Positions 52,273-61,177 of a stretch of 64,000 nucleotides of DNA are shown in pieces. Position 1 is the first letter of the stretch; each line of letters starts with the position of its first letter. The notes beneath the pieces were generated by a model. The model searched no databases and was not told where the DNA came from. It saw only the letters and a program-made list of their open reading frames with translations. Location of the stretch: positions 1,655,286 through 1,719,285 of the forward strand of contig NZ_JH636439.1 of the NCBI RefSeq assembly GCF_000255705.1, given 5' to 3'. Origin of the DNA: Zavarzinella formosa DSM 19928. GTDB lineage: Bacteria > Planctomycetota > Planctomycetia > Gemmatales > Gemmataceae. Both the position numbers and the translations under genes were made by a program.

Positions 52273-54966
52273 ATGAAGTCTTGTGCCCTGTTGTTGGGTT
52301 TGGCGCTGTGCGGTTTCGGGTTCGCCCAGGAACCGGCCAAAACTCCCGCCAAATCTACCCCTCTCTCCGAAGCCCGACAACGCTGGCTGCACGGCAACTA
52401 CGACGAAGCCCGGACGGCGTTTGAAAAACTCCTTGATGACAAGGAATACGGGGTTCCCGCATCGATTGGATTGGCCCGCTCATGGCTGGAAGTCGGCGAT
52501 GTGGCCAAAGCCAGACTGGCGCTGGAAGCCGCCGACAAACGGACACCAAAAAATCCAGACATCCGAGCTTGGCTCGCCAACCTCGATTACGACATCGGCA
52601 ATTGGGATGACGCCCTCAAAACGGCCGAGGAGGTCATCAAGGCCGAGCCGGAACACTTCATCGCCCGCTGGGTGCGTGCCCGGTATTACCGCGACACGGG
52701 GGATGCGGCCAAAGCCGACACGGAAATGCGTTGGTTTGTCCGCACCTATTCGCAACGAGACAACGACGACAAACCGATCAAAAACCCGGATGAACTCCTC
52801 ATTGTCGGCATGGCCGCCGCCGAGAATGCCCGCTGGCACAGTCTGGGGGACCAGTTCCGGTTCCTCATCAACGACTTGTACCCGGATGTGTTGAAATTCG
52901 AGCCGGATTGCTGGATGGCCGAGCATGACATCGGAATGCTTCTGCTCGAAAAATACAACCGTCCGGAGGCCACCCAAGCCTTTGACAACGCATTGAAAAT
53001 CAATCCCAAGGCGGCCGATGCCTTGGTGGGCAAGGGATTGGTGGCCTTGCAGCAATTCGAGATGAAGGAAGCCGAGGGATTCGCCGATCAGGCGTTGAAG
53101 ATCAACCCGAAATTGCCCGGAGCGTTGCGTCTGAAAGCGGATGTGCAACGGGTGGGTGGGGACATGAAAGCCGCCGCCAAGTTGCTGGAAGCGGCCAAGA
53201 CAATTAATCCGCGCGATGAGGCCACGATGGCCCGGTTGGCGACCTGCGCCATCGTCAACCAAAAGCCGGAGGAGGTCACGGCAATCATTGCGGCCGTCAA
53301 GAAATTTAACCCGAAGCCCGGCTTGTTCTTCAATGACGTTGGCACCACTCTCGAAGATCACAAACGTTATTCCGAGGCCGAGGGGTATTTCAAGCAATCC
53401 ATCGAATGCAGGGACAAACTTCCCGCCGCCAAGGCCGGTTTGGGGATGCTCTACCTTCGGCTTGGCAAAGAAGAGGAAGCCCGAACGCTTCTGGAACAAG
53501 CATTCAAGGGAGATTCGTTTAACGTCCGCGTGTCGAACTCGCTCAAGGTGTTACGCCATCTCGACAAATACAAAACGGTCACGACCAAGCACTACCATTT
53601 GAAGTTCGACCCGAACACGGATGCCCTGCTCGCCTCGTTCATCGCGGAATATTTGGAAGAAATTCACGTCCAACTGGCGAAAGATTTCTCCTACGAACCC
53701 GAGGGAAAAATCTACGTCGAACTGTTCAACAGCCACGAGATGTTCAGCGGCCGAACTGTCGGTCTGCCAGACCTGCACACCATCGGAGCTTGCACGGGCA
53801 AGGTAATGGCGATTGCCTCGCCAAACGGCAAAGGACTGGCTCGGCCGTTCAACTGGGGCCGGGTGATCCGGCATGAACTGGTTCACATCTTCAATGTGAC
53901 GCAAACAGAGTTTCAAGTTCCGCACTGGCTCACGGAAGGGTTGGCCGTGCGCAACGAAGGCAGCACGCATCCGCCGCAATGGGATGCCGTCCTGCGGGAA
54001 CGTTTTGAGCAAAACACATTGTTTAACCTTAACACGGTGCTATTCGGGTTCGTTCGGCCGAAGGATCAAAACGAGTGGTCTTTGGCGTACTACCAGAGCA
54101 ACCTGTACGTCCAATATCTCATCAAAACCTACGGCATCGAAAGTGTCGGCCCGTTGTTGACCGCCTACCGAGATGGTCTGGACACCCAGAGGGCCATCGA
54201 GAAAGTTTGCAAAGTTCCGCTTGGCCAGTTTGAGCAAGGCTATCGGCAATTCATCACCGACTTGGTGAAGTCAATCCCCTCATCCAAGCCAACGGTCGCG
54301 GAAAAGCCGATGACACTGGCCGAACTGGAAAAAGCCCACACAGACAAGCCGAACGATGTCGATGTCTCGGCCAGACTGGCGGATCAATATTCCCGGCGCC
54401 GAAAGGCGGCCGATGCGAGGAAACTGGCTGAGGCCGTGTTGACCGCCGAACCGGGGCATGTGCAGGCTTCCATCGTGAAGGCCCGGTTGTTGGTCGCCGC
54501 CGGGGACGAGGAAGGCGCCCAAAAAATTCTCGACGAAGCGATCAAAAAGCACCCGGAAGATGGCCGGTTGATCCAAGCCCTCAGCCGGGCGGCAATCGAA
54601 TCAAAAGATTGGACCAAGGCCGCCGAACTACTGGAGAAGGGCCGGAAAACGTCTCCGCTGGATGGCGACTGGCTGCCTCTCTTGATCGATGTCTACACAA
54701 AAACCGAAAACGCCGAGAAACTGGCCGACGTGCTCAAAGAACACATCGGCAACGACCCGGACGATCTGGCCAGCCGGTTGAAACTGACCAAGATTCTGCT
54801 GGCCGATAAAAAATTGACAGAGGCCGAGGCGGTGGCATGGGACGCCTGCCGAATCGACATTAAAAGCAAGGAAGCCCAAGAGAATTTGTTAACCACCCTT
54901 GAAGGTTTGAAGAAGACGACGGTGGCCGAATCGCTTCGCAAGCGGTTTGCCGGTGAACTCCCGTGA
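52273..54966 (+). CDS. Exported TPR protein with peptidase-MA-like gluzincin domain
   Basis: An 897-residue protein. Signal peptide about 1-19. Two sets of TPR repeats (about 28-410 and 690-890; units such as ARTAFEKLLDDKEYGVPASIGLARSWLEVGD and TQAFDNALKINPKAADALVGKGLVALQQ-type helices) flank a metallopeptidase-like domain (about 430-670) with RHELVHIFNVTQTEF (HExxH near 534) and PHWLTEGLAVRNEG, where the Glu should be the third zinc ligand. Peptidase-MA domains occur in planctomycete and myxobacterial periplasmic proteins; whether this one is a working protease is unknown. The repeats suggest binding to a partner complex. The MazG-like gene follows 58 bases later. Confidence 0.82.
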   Translation: MKSCALLLGLALCGFGFAQEPAKTPAKSTPLSEARQRWLHGNYDEARTAFEKLLDDKEYGVPASIGLARSWLEVGDVAKARLALEAADKRTPKNPDIRAWLANLDYDIGNWDDALKTAEEVIKAEPEHFIARWVRARYYRDTGDAAKADTEMRWFVRTYSQRDNDDKPIKNPDELLIVGMAAAENARWHSLGDQFRFLINDLYPDVLKFEPDCWMAEHDIGMLLLEKYNRPEATQAFDNALKINPKAADALVGKGLVALQQFEMKEAEGFADQALKINPKLPGALRLKADVQRVGGDMKAAAKLLEAAKTINPRDEATMARLATCAIVNQKPEEVTAIIAAVKKFNPKPGLFFNDVGTTLEDHKRYSEAEGYFKQSIECRDKLPAAKAGLGMLYLRLGKEEEARTLLEQAFKGDSFNVRVSNSLKVLRHLDKYKTVTTKHYHLKFDPNTDALLASFIAEYLEEIHVQLAKDFSYEPEGKIYVELFNSHEMFSGRTVGLPDLHTIGACTGKVMAIASPNGKGLARPFNWGRVIRHELVHIFNVTQTEFQVPHWLTEGLAVRNEGSTHPPQWDAVLRERFEQNTLFNLNTVLFGFVRPKDQNEWSLAYYQSNLYVQYLIKTYGIESVGPLLTAYRDGLDTQRAIEKVCKVPLGQFEQGYRQFITDLVKSIPSSKPTVAEKPMTLAELEKAHTDKPNDVDVSARLADQYSRRRKAADARKLAEAVLTAEPGHVQASIVKARLLVAAGDEEGAQKILDEAIKKHPEDGRLIQALSRAAIESKDWTKAAELLEKGRKTSPLDGDWLPLLIDVYTKTENAEKLADVLKEHIGNDPDDLASRLKLTKILLADKKLTEAEAVAWDACRIDIKSKEAQENLLTTLEGLKKTTVAESLRKRFAGELP

Positions 54967-55024
54967 AATCCCCCTCGTATGGGGATCAGGTGCTAGAATG
55001 CCTTCGTTGCATTCTGGAACCCAA

Positions 55025-55327
55025 ATGACGCTCGACGAATTTCAACGATTCATCAAGACAACCTTCGGTGAAAAGGATGAACGCCGGGGAATCGCCGGGA
55101 CGTTCATGTGGTTCATGGAGGAAGTCGGCGAACTGGCCGAGGCTTTGCGGGGAAACGCCCCGAAGGCCGACACGGCCGCCGAGTTCGCGGATGTGCTGGC
55201 CTGGCTGGCGACACTCGCCAACATCTCCGGCATCGACTTGTCCAAGGCCATCACGGACAAATACGGGGCCGGTTGCCCGGAATGCGCGAAGATTCCCTGT
55301 GAGTGCGGAACCTCGGAAAAGCCATAA
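55025..55327 (+). CDS. MazG-like nucleotide pyrophosphohydrolase
   Basis: A 100-residue all-helical protein with the MazG fold. The EEVGELAEALRG and AAEFADVLAWLATLAN helices carry the ExxE...ExxD Mg ligands that hydrolyse (d)NTPs to monophosphates. A short C-terminal CPECAKIPCECG tail with CxxC and CxC could bind a metal, a feature not standard for MazG. Single-domain MazG proteins are usually dimers that clean up non-canonical nucleotides. The ATG at 55025 fits the fold start; an in-frame ATG at 54998 would add nine residues. It is 15 bases ahead of the large membrane protein gene. Confidence 0.8.
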   Translation: MTLDEFQRFIKTTFGEKDERRGIAGTFMWFMEEVGELAEALRGNAPKADTAAEFADVLAWLATLANISGIDLSKAITDKYGAGCPECAKIPCECGTSEKP

Positions 55328-55342
55328 CCCCCGTTCTCAAGC

Positions 55343-57832
55343 ATGTATCGATTTCTTCTCATCGGTCTGGTTCTGGGCGTTCTCGGGGGACCGTCTGTCT
55401 CCCTCGCCCAAAATCGCGAACGGATCAAAGTCACCAATATTCGCATCGGATTGCCGAACGGCCCGTCCGGCGATCCGTCCCGGCGCGGCATCTACAAAAC
55501 CGGCCAATGGGCGCCGGTCTATGCCGATTTGGAATGTGTGAAAGACACCGAAGAAACACTGCTTTTCACTGCCGAAGTGTTGGATGCGGACGAAATCATG
55601 ACGCAAGGCAGCGTCGAAATCCCCACGATGGTCCAAGGGGAACGCCGCACGGCCGCCGAGTTGGGCCGGATTCCTTATCTGAAGGCCAGCTTCAATTATG
55701 CCTCGGTCAACGTGCGAATCACCGGCAAGGATTCGGGCCGAACTTACGCGGATACCAATTCCCGCACCACCGAGGGAATGACCACCGGCAGCTACCTGAT
55801 CCTCTCCATCGGCGGCAACCTGAATTCTCTTCGTCTTCAAAATCGAGAATCAGGCGACGGGGATGTCAATTCTTCCAAAGACCTCCGAAACGGCTGGATT
55901 GGAACTTCACAGATTCTTGAAATCGGTCTGATGCCGGACCACTGGATCGGTTATTCAGCTGTTGATCTGATGATTTTGAACACCGGCTCAAACCGGGCCT
56001 TCTGGGAAGAACTGGCGGCCCCGCAACATGAAAAACGCCGGAAAGCCGTCGCTGAATGGGTTCGTCGGGGCGGCCGGTTGATCGTCGGATTGGGAACCAA
56101 TGTCGATGCCTTTGTCAACATTCGGGAGTTTAAGGATTTGCTTCCGGTCAATGTTCCCGCCGCCGGAAAAGTGAATGTTTCAAAACTGTTGATGGAATGG
56201 CTTGTGAATGTGCGGCAGGAAAATAACGTTCGGCTCTTTTACAACAACGGGCCGGGTGAATTTGCTTCGGCGATCATCGAACCGCGCACGGATCGGGCAG
56301 CCAAGCCGCTTTTGCAAGACTTTGTCGAAGAAAATGGGCCGAGAGGCGCCCAACGCCGTCCCTTGGCCGTGCAGGGTGTCTGCGGAACCGGCCGAGTGAC
56401 TGTGTTTGCCTTTGATTTGGATCGTTCGCCGTTTGTGGACTTCAACCAACGGTCGGCATTCTGGGAAAACACTCTGGCGCAGTGTGGCTATCAAATCCCC
56501 GAATTTGGTCAGGAACTTCAATCCTACAGCCGGAATTACGACGAGTTCCCCAATGCCCTTCAGGGAAATCTCGACTTCTTCGAGGGGGTTCCGGTCGTCT
56601 CGTTCGGCTGGGTGGCCCTGTTCATCCTGCTGTACATTCTGCTGATTGGCCCGATTGATTACTTCTTCCTCAAGAAAGTTGTCAAGCGGTTGGAGTGGAC
56701 ATGGGTGACCTTCCCGATCATTGTGATCGGCGTCAGCACGGCGGCTTATTTCACCGCCTACGCAATCAAGGGGCAGGATCTCAAGACGAACAAGATCGAT
56801 GTGGTTGATTACGATCTGCACACGGGCCGGATCGACGGGCATTCCTGGTTCACGCTCTTCAGTCCGAGAATTCAAAAGTACAACCTGAGCATCGAACCGG
56901 CCGTGAACGACGGCGTTTCTAGCGACCCCGTGTGGGCGATCGGCAAATCTCCCGAGGCGGCGTTGAACAGTGTTGTCACATGGAGTTCGCCAACTGACAG
57001 CTATCGCTATGGCGGCGGCAGCGCTCGGTTGCTCACCAAGAAATATGAGTTTCAATCGACCGTCGATCCGACGGACCCGAACCGCGATCTTTACGCGAAT
57101 TCGCTCAACGGCGTGCCTATCCAAGTGTGGACGACCAAATCCTTTGCAGCCCGCTGGACGGCAAACGTGGATGAGAAGCATCCCCCGGTGATCGCCAACC
57201 TGACTACCGGACGCGGCGCTGACAAAGACATCTTGTTGACGGGAACAATCACAAACATGCTGCCGGTCGAGGATTTCAGCGATATTGGCCTCGTATGGCG
57301 CGGCAAAGTATTCCAATTGCTCGATCTTCCCAAAGGAGTATCGAAACCTGTCACGCTTAGCACCGCAAGCGGCGTGGGGGATGCCGTGACCACAAAGGAA
57401 TTCAAAACATGGCTAAATGATCGGGACGGCCGCTACAAAGGGGCACAACCTTATCTTCCGTTGAATAACTCCGGAAGAGGATCGTTTGATTCCGGCACGA
57501 CATCCAACCCGAATTTTCGACTCTGGCAATTGCTGTTTCACGAAACTTCGAACGACACAGAGATCCGTTCTGGCCAACCCAAGAACATATCCCTGCGTGA
57601 TCTGGATCAATCATGGCGGGTCGGCCCGGATCACGGCGAACAGGCAATTCTTGTGTTGCGAGTTCCCACCCGCGAGGGACTGGCCGAGAGCATGGCCGAA
57701 TCCCCGTTGTCCCCCTCCCGTTTGTGGATCGGGGCCAACCCGAGTGACATGAAAGCCCGGCCCTCCAACCCCGGCACGCTTCGACAGGAAACTTACATCC
57801 GCGTCTTCATTCCCGTGAAAACGCCCAAATAA
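55343..57832 (+). CDS. Large membrane protein, unrecognised family, next to an ABC ATPase
   Basis: An 829-residue protein with signal peptide (about 1-23), a long extracytoplasmic N-terminal part (about 25-415) that includes a Rossmann-like stretch with AVAEWVRRGGRLIVGLGTN and VCGTGRVTVFAFDLD reminiscent of the GldG/DUF4350 glutamine-amidotransferase-like fold, two membrane helices (about 420-447, FILLYILLIGPIDYFFLKK; and about 456-478), and a C-terminal beta-rich region (about 480-829). The family is not certain. It is 27 bases upstream of an ABC ATPase gene, and GldG-like proteins work with ABC-2 exporters in gliding bacteria, so a role in such a complex is plausible (inference). No ABC permease is found here. 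Confidence 0.65.
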   Translation: MYRFLLIGLVLGVLGGPSVSLAQNRERIKVTNIRIGLPNGPSGDPSRRGIYKTGQWAPVYADLECVKDTEETLLFTAEVLDADEIMTQGSVEIPTMVQGERRTAAELGRIPYLKASFNYASVNVRITGKDSGRTYADTNSRTTEGMTTGSYLILSIGGNLNSLRLQNRESGDGDVNSSKDLRNGWIGTSQILEIGLMPDHWIGYSAVDLMILNTGSNRAFWEELAAPQHEKRRKAVAEWVRRGGRLIVGLGTNVDAFVNIREFKDLLPVNVPAAGKVNVSKLLMEWLVNVRQENNVRLFYNNGPGEFASAIIEPRTDRAAKPLLQDFVEENGPRGAQRRPLAVQGVCGTGRVTVFAFDLDRSPFVDFNQRSAFWENTLAQCGYQIPEFGQELQSYSRNYDEFPNALQGNLDFFEGVPVVSFGWVALFILLYILLIGPIDYFFLKKVVKRLEWTWVTFPIIVIGVSTAAYFTAYAIKGQDLKTNKIDVVDYDLHTGRIDGHSWFTLFSPRIQKYNLSIEPAVNDGVSSDPVWAIGKSPEAALNSVVTWSSPTDSYRYGGGSARLLTKKYEFQSTVDPTDPNRDLYANSLNGVPIQVWTTKSFAARWTANVDEKHPPVIANLTTGRGADKDILLTGTITNMLPVEDFSDIGLVWRGKVFQLLDLPKGVSKPVTLSTASGVGDAVTTKEFKTWLNDRDGRYKGAQPYLPLNNSGRGSFDSGTTSNPNFRLWQLLFHETSNDTEIRSGQPKNISLRDLDQSWRVGPDHGEQAILVLRVPTREGLAESMAESPLSPSRLWIGANPSDMKARPSNPGTLRQETYIRVFIPVKTPK

Positions 57833-57859
57833 CCCGAGACTTTCCGGCGAACCCCCGAC

Positions 57860-58795
57860 ATGATTGAAACGCGCGACCTCACGAAGAAATATGGCGACCT
57901 GTACGCCTTGGAGCGGCTGACACTTCGCCTCGAACCCGGCGACGTGTACGGCTTCATTGGTCCCAACGGCGCCGGCAAAACCACGACCATGCGGATCCTC
58001 GCCACCCTGCTCAACCCCAGTTGGGGCGAGGCCAGCGTGTGCGGCTATTCGATCTACACCGGCTCAAAGGACATCCGTCGTTGCATAGGCTACATGCCGG
58101 ACTTTTTCGGCGTGTACGACGACATGAAAGTCGTCGAATACTTGGAGTTTTTCGCGGCCGCCTATCGCATCAAAGGCCAGGAGCGGAAGCGAAAATGCGA
58201 ACAGGTGTTGGAACTGGTTGATCTCGGGTATAAGCGGGATGCGCTGGTGACATCGCTGTCCCGCGGGATGACGCAACGGCTCGGTCTGGCCCGAGTGTTG
58301 TTGCACGAACCGCAGGTGTTGCTTTTGGACGAACCGGCGAGCGGCCTCGACCCCCGCGCCCGGATTGAAATGCGGGAGTTGCTCAAAGAACTCCGCAACA
58401 TGAAGAAAACCATTCTTGTTTCCAGCCACATTCTGCCGGAACTCGCCGATATCTGTAACAAGATCGGCATCATCGAACGGGGCAAACTCCTCTTCAACGG
58501 TGATGTTGAAACGGCCATCGCCCAAGTCCGGCAAAAGCACATTTATCTTGTTTCCGTCGGTGTTGATCGGAACGAGGAAGCGGCCAAATTGCTTTCTAAT
58601 CAACCCGAGATTGAAACAGTCAATGTGCTCGATGACGGGAAAACCATCAAAGTCGCCCTGCGACAAGATGCCGAGGATGGCAGTTTCCTGCCGGAACGAC
58701 TCATCCAATCGGGCTACAAATTGAGGATGTTCAAGGAAGAAGAGATCGACCTCGAAGACGTGTTCATGGGCATCACCAAGGGCATTACGAACTGA
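57860..58795 (+). CDS. ABC transporter ATP-binding protein (ABC-2 type)
   Basis: A 311-residue ATPase subunit of the DrrA/CcmA class: YGDLYALERLTLRLEPGD (A loop), Walker A GPNGAGKTTTM, Q loop near YMPDFFGVYDDMKV, signature SRGMTQRLGLARVLL, Walker B VLLLDEPASGLDPRAR and switch His in VSSHILPEL. The C-terminal 90 residues (INTDGNKI-type beta, ETVNVLDDGKTIKVAL) match the extra domain of exporter ATPases. It lies between the 829-residue membrane protein and the zinc-ribbon protein; no gene for a multi-helix permease is adjacent, so its membrane partner is either one of these unusual proteins or is encoded elsewhere. Confidence 0.9.
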   Translation: MIETRDLTKKYGDLYALERLTLRLEPGDVYGFIGPNGAGKTTTMRILATLLNPSWGEASVCGYSIYTGSKDIRRCIGYMPDFFGVYDDMKVVEYLEFFAAAYRIKGQERKRKCEQVLELVDLGYKRDALVTSLSRGMTQRLGLARVLLHEPQVLLLDEPASGLDPRARIEMRELLKELRNMKKTILVSSHILPELADICNKIGIIERGKLLFNGDVETAIAQVRQKHIYLVSVGVDRNEEAAKLLSNQPEIETVNVLDDGKTIKVALRQDAEDGSFLPERLIQSGYKLRMFKEEEIDLEDVFMGITKGITN

Positions 58796-58798
58796 GAT

Positions 58799-59734
58799 AT
58801 GCAGTCCACCCTCACCTGCCGATCATGCGGAACCGTGTTGGGAATTCCCAAGAGCGGGGTTCCCGCCACGGGTCTTGAATGCAATTGGTGCGGGGTGGTC
58901 AATCAACCGGAAGTTCCCAAGCCCGCCGTCGCGAAGACAACAGCCCCGACGACGGCGAAACCGTCAACCGCCTCTTCGACAAAGACCGCGAAACCCAAGG
59001 CTCCGCCTCGCAAGTGGGCCGACGACGATGAAGACGACGGGCTTCCCTACGACATCCCCGCCGACGAAATCACCACCAAACCCTGCGAGGCATGCCAGAA
59101 GGAAATCGGCCTTGATGCTGTGGTCTGCATTCATTGCGGGCACGATCACCGTAATAAAGAGAAGGCCGAGCGGGTTTATTCCCCCATCGACAAAACATGG
59201 GAACAGGGCTGGCCGTTCGCCCGGCGAATGACAGTGTTTCTGATCTGTCAGGTCTTGAACGTGATGACGATGGGGGTGGGGATTTTTGCCGTCGATCAGG
59301 TAGCGGCCGCGACAACGGCCACACTCGTCTATGTTTTCTTGCAGGCGTTTATCCTCGGCACTTATCCCCGCCTCCGGATTCGCCGGAACAAAAAAGGCCA
59401 AGCCGAGATCACCAACACTTGGCGGGTTTGCTTTATTCCCATCGGGACAAGGAAAGTTGACTGGAGATCCCACGAGGGAGTGAGCTACGGAGTCTACGAC
59501 GGGGCGGGCGTTCTCGATTGGTGCATGTTTGTTCTAATGCTGGAGTTCTTGATTATTCCGGGCATCATTTGGTGGTGGTATGTCATCCGGTCGGATCGGT
59601 TTTTCACAGCCCTCACCCTTCAGAACGGAGCGTTGGAGACATATCTTTACCGGGGACTGCGGGAAGATCAGGCGAAAGAAATAACCCAAACCATCACGGA
59701 CGCCACAGGGCTGAAGTTGAACACGCCTCTTTAG
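58799..59734 (+). CDS. Zinc-ribbon membrane protein
   Basis: A 311-residue protein. The N-terminus has two short zinc-ribbon-like pairs (CRSCG and CNWCG near 8-31), then a Thr/Pro/Lys-rich low-complexity linker (about 42-75) and a third pair of cysteines (CEACQKEIGLDAVVCIHCGHDH near 92-113). Two membrane helices follow near 145-165 and 167-188, then an amphipathic region, then another pair of helices near 240-265. The family is not recognised; the double zinc-ribbon plus membrane helices resemble small bacterial zinc-ribbon membrane proteins. It begins 3 bases after the ABC ATPase stop, so it is coupled to it. Confidence 0.65.
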   Translation: MQSTLTCRSCGTVLGIPKSGVPATGLECNWCGVVNQPEVPKPAVAKTTAPTTAKPSTASSTKTAKPKAPPRKWADDDEDDGLPYDIPADEITTKPCEACQKEIGLDAVVCIHCGHDHRNKEKAERVYSPIDKTWEQGWPFARRMTVFLICQVLNVMTMGVGIFAVDQVAAATTATLVYVFLQAFILGTYPRLRIRRNKKGQAEITNTWRVCFIPIGTRKVDWRSHEGVSYGVYDGAGVLDWCMFVLMLEFLIIPGIIWWWYVIRSDRFFTALTLQNGALETYLYRGLREDQAKEITQTITDATGLKLNTPL

Positions 59735-59749
59735 AGACACGAAAGCATC

Positions 59750-60742
59750 ATGCGAATTTTGGTGACCGGCGGGGCGGGATACATCGGCAGCCACGCCATG
59801 CGAGCGTTAACGGCCGCCGGTCATGAAGCCTGGACTTATGATAATCTCTCCTACGGCCATCCGAAGGCCGTGAAGGAAGACCGCCTTGTCATCGGTGATC
59901 TGCTCGACAAGGACCGGCTTGACGGCACGTTTGTTCAAAATCAAATCGAAGCGGTTCTGCATTTCGCGGCCTTCGCCTTTGTCGGGGAGTCGGTCACCAA
60001 TCCGGGGATTTACTATCGGAACAACGTCGCCGGTTCGCTATCCCTCTTCGAGGTGATGCGCCGACACGATGTCCGGAAGATTGTGTTTTCCAGCACTTGC
60101 GCCACTTATGGGATTCCCGATCAAATCCCGATCACGGAACAGACGCCCCAACGGCCGATTAACCCGTATGGCCACACCAAACTCATGATCGAACAGGCCC
60201 TGCGCGATTATTCGCGGGCCTATGGCTGGGGATGCGTGGCCCTGCGATATTTCAACGCCTCCGGGGCCGCCGCCGACGGGAGCATTGGCGAAGATCACAC
60301 CCCCGAAACGCATTTGATTCCGCTATTGATTGCGGCGGCCCTTGGTCGCCGGGGACCGGTGAAAATATTCGGAACCGATTACCCGACTCCCGATGGCACC
60401 TGTGTGCGTGATTACATCCATGTTGATGATCTCGCCTCGGCCCACTTGAAAGCGTTGGAAACGCTGACACCCAATTCCTTCACGGCGATCAACCTTGGCA
60501 TCGGCAAGGGATTCAGCGTCCGGGAAGTCATCCGGGCGGTCGAACAGGTTGGCGGCCGACCCGTTCCGGTGGAATTCTCCGACCGGCGCGAGGGCGACCC
60601 CCCTGCCCTGATCGCTGATTCCCGGCTGGCTCGTGAGAAATTAGGCTGGGAGCCGGAGAAAACCCGTTTGGAAGACATCGTCGCCAGCGCTTGGAACTGG
60701 CATCGCCAGCATCCGGACGGTTTCCGCACGTCGAGGCAATGA
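59750..60742 (+). CDS. galE: UDP-glucose 4-epimerase
   Basis: Interconverts UDP-glucose and UDP-galactose with NAD. The 330-residue SDR has GGAGYIGSHAMRAL (7-20), SSTCATYG, the catalytic NPYGHTKLMIEQ (Tyr-x3-Lys), and the C-terminal ITE-type ADSRLAREKLGWEP. The end of the protein matches GalE length. It starts 15 bases after the zinc-ribbon gene, so it may share that transcript. Together with wecB and rfbD it shows nucleotide-sugar supply for surface polysaccharides. Substrate specificity (Glc/Gal versus GlcNAc/GalNAc) cannot be told from sequence alone. Confidence 0.92.
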   Translation: MRILVTGGAGYIGSHAMRALTAAGHEAWTYDNLSYGHPKAVKEDRLVIGDLLDKDRLDGTFVQNQIEAVLHFAAFAFVGESVTNPGIYYRNNVAGSLSLFEVMRRHDVRKIVFSSTCATYGIPDQIPITEQTPQRPINPYGHTKLMIEQALRDYSRAYGWGCVALRYFNASGAAADGSIGEDHTPETHLIPLLIAAALGRRGPVKIFGTDYPTPDGTCVRDYIHVDDLASAHLKALETLTPNSFTAINLGIGKGFSVREVIRAVEQVGGRPVPVEFSDRREGDPPALIADSRLAREKLGWEPEKTRLEDIVASAWNWHRQHPDGFRTSRQ

Positions 60743-60833
60743 CGACGGGAAAGAAATTTCCTTTCCAATGGCGAACCTTGCCGTTTTGTGATACTCTTTA
60801 TCTCAACCATCCAATCTGGATCAGAGCGTAAAC

Positions 60834-61133
60834 ATGGCCCGGATGACTCGCGAATTGTCCTTGGTGTTGGTCGGCTCGAGTATTCTCACGGCCGGATATT
60901 TCCTGTATCCCGAAGACGATCTTGAAGCCAAGCAAAAAGAGCAAGTGGCCCAACAGGTCGCCGGGAACCATCACACCACCGGCACCCACCGGTCCGGGTT
61001 CATCTGGATTCACACCGGAGCCTTCCGGGGCGGGTATTCCAACGGGTCAGTCGGGTCGCGTCCGGTGGCGATGGGCGGCAACGTCTCCCGAGGAGGCTTC
61101 GGCTCCATTGGCCGGGGTTCCGTCGGCGGCTGA
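60834..61133 (+). CDS. Small glycine-rich membrane or exported protein
   Basis: A 99-residue protein beginning MARMTRELSLVLVGSSILTAGYFLYPEDD (signal or anchor about 8-24), a Lys/Gln helix (LEAKQKEQVAQQVAG), His-rich patch (GNHHTTGTHRSG), and a Gly/Ser-rich tail (GSVGSRPVAMGGNVSRGG to the end). Low-complexity composition suggests a wall or surface function; family not recognised. Just 45 bases upstream of the glutathionylspermidine-synthase-like gene, so the two may be co-transcribed. Confidence 0.65.
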   Translation: MARMTRELSLVLVGSSILTAGYFLYPEDDLEAKQKEQVAQQVAGNHHTTGTHRSGFIWIHTGAFRGGYSNGSVGSRPVAMGGNVSRGGFGSIGRGSVGG

Positions 61134-61177
61134 GGTTTTCATTTCCCTTCTCTCCATCCCGAAACTCCGGGCGTCTC

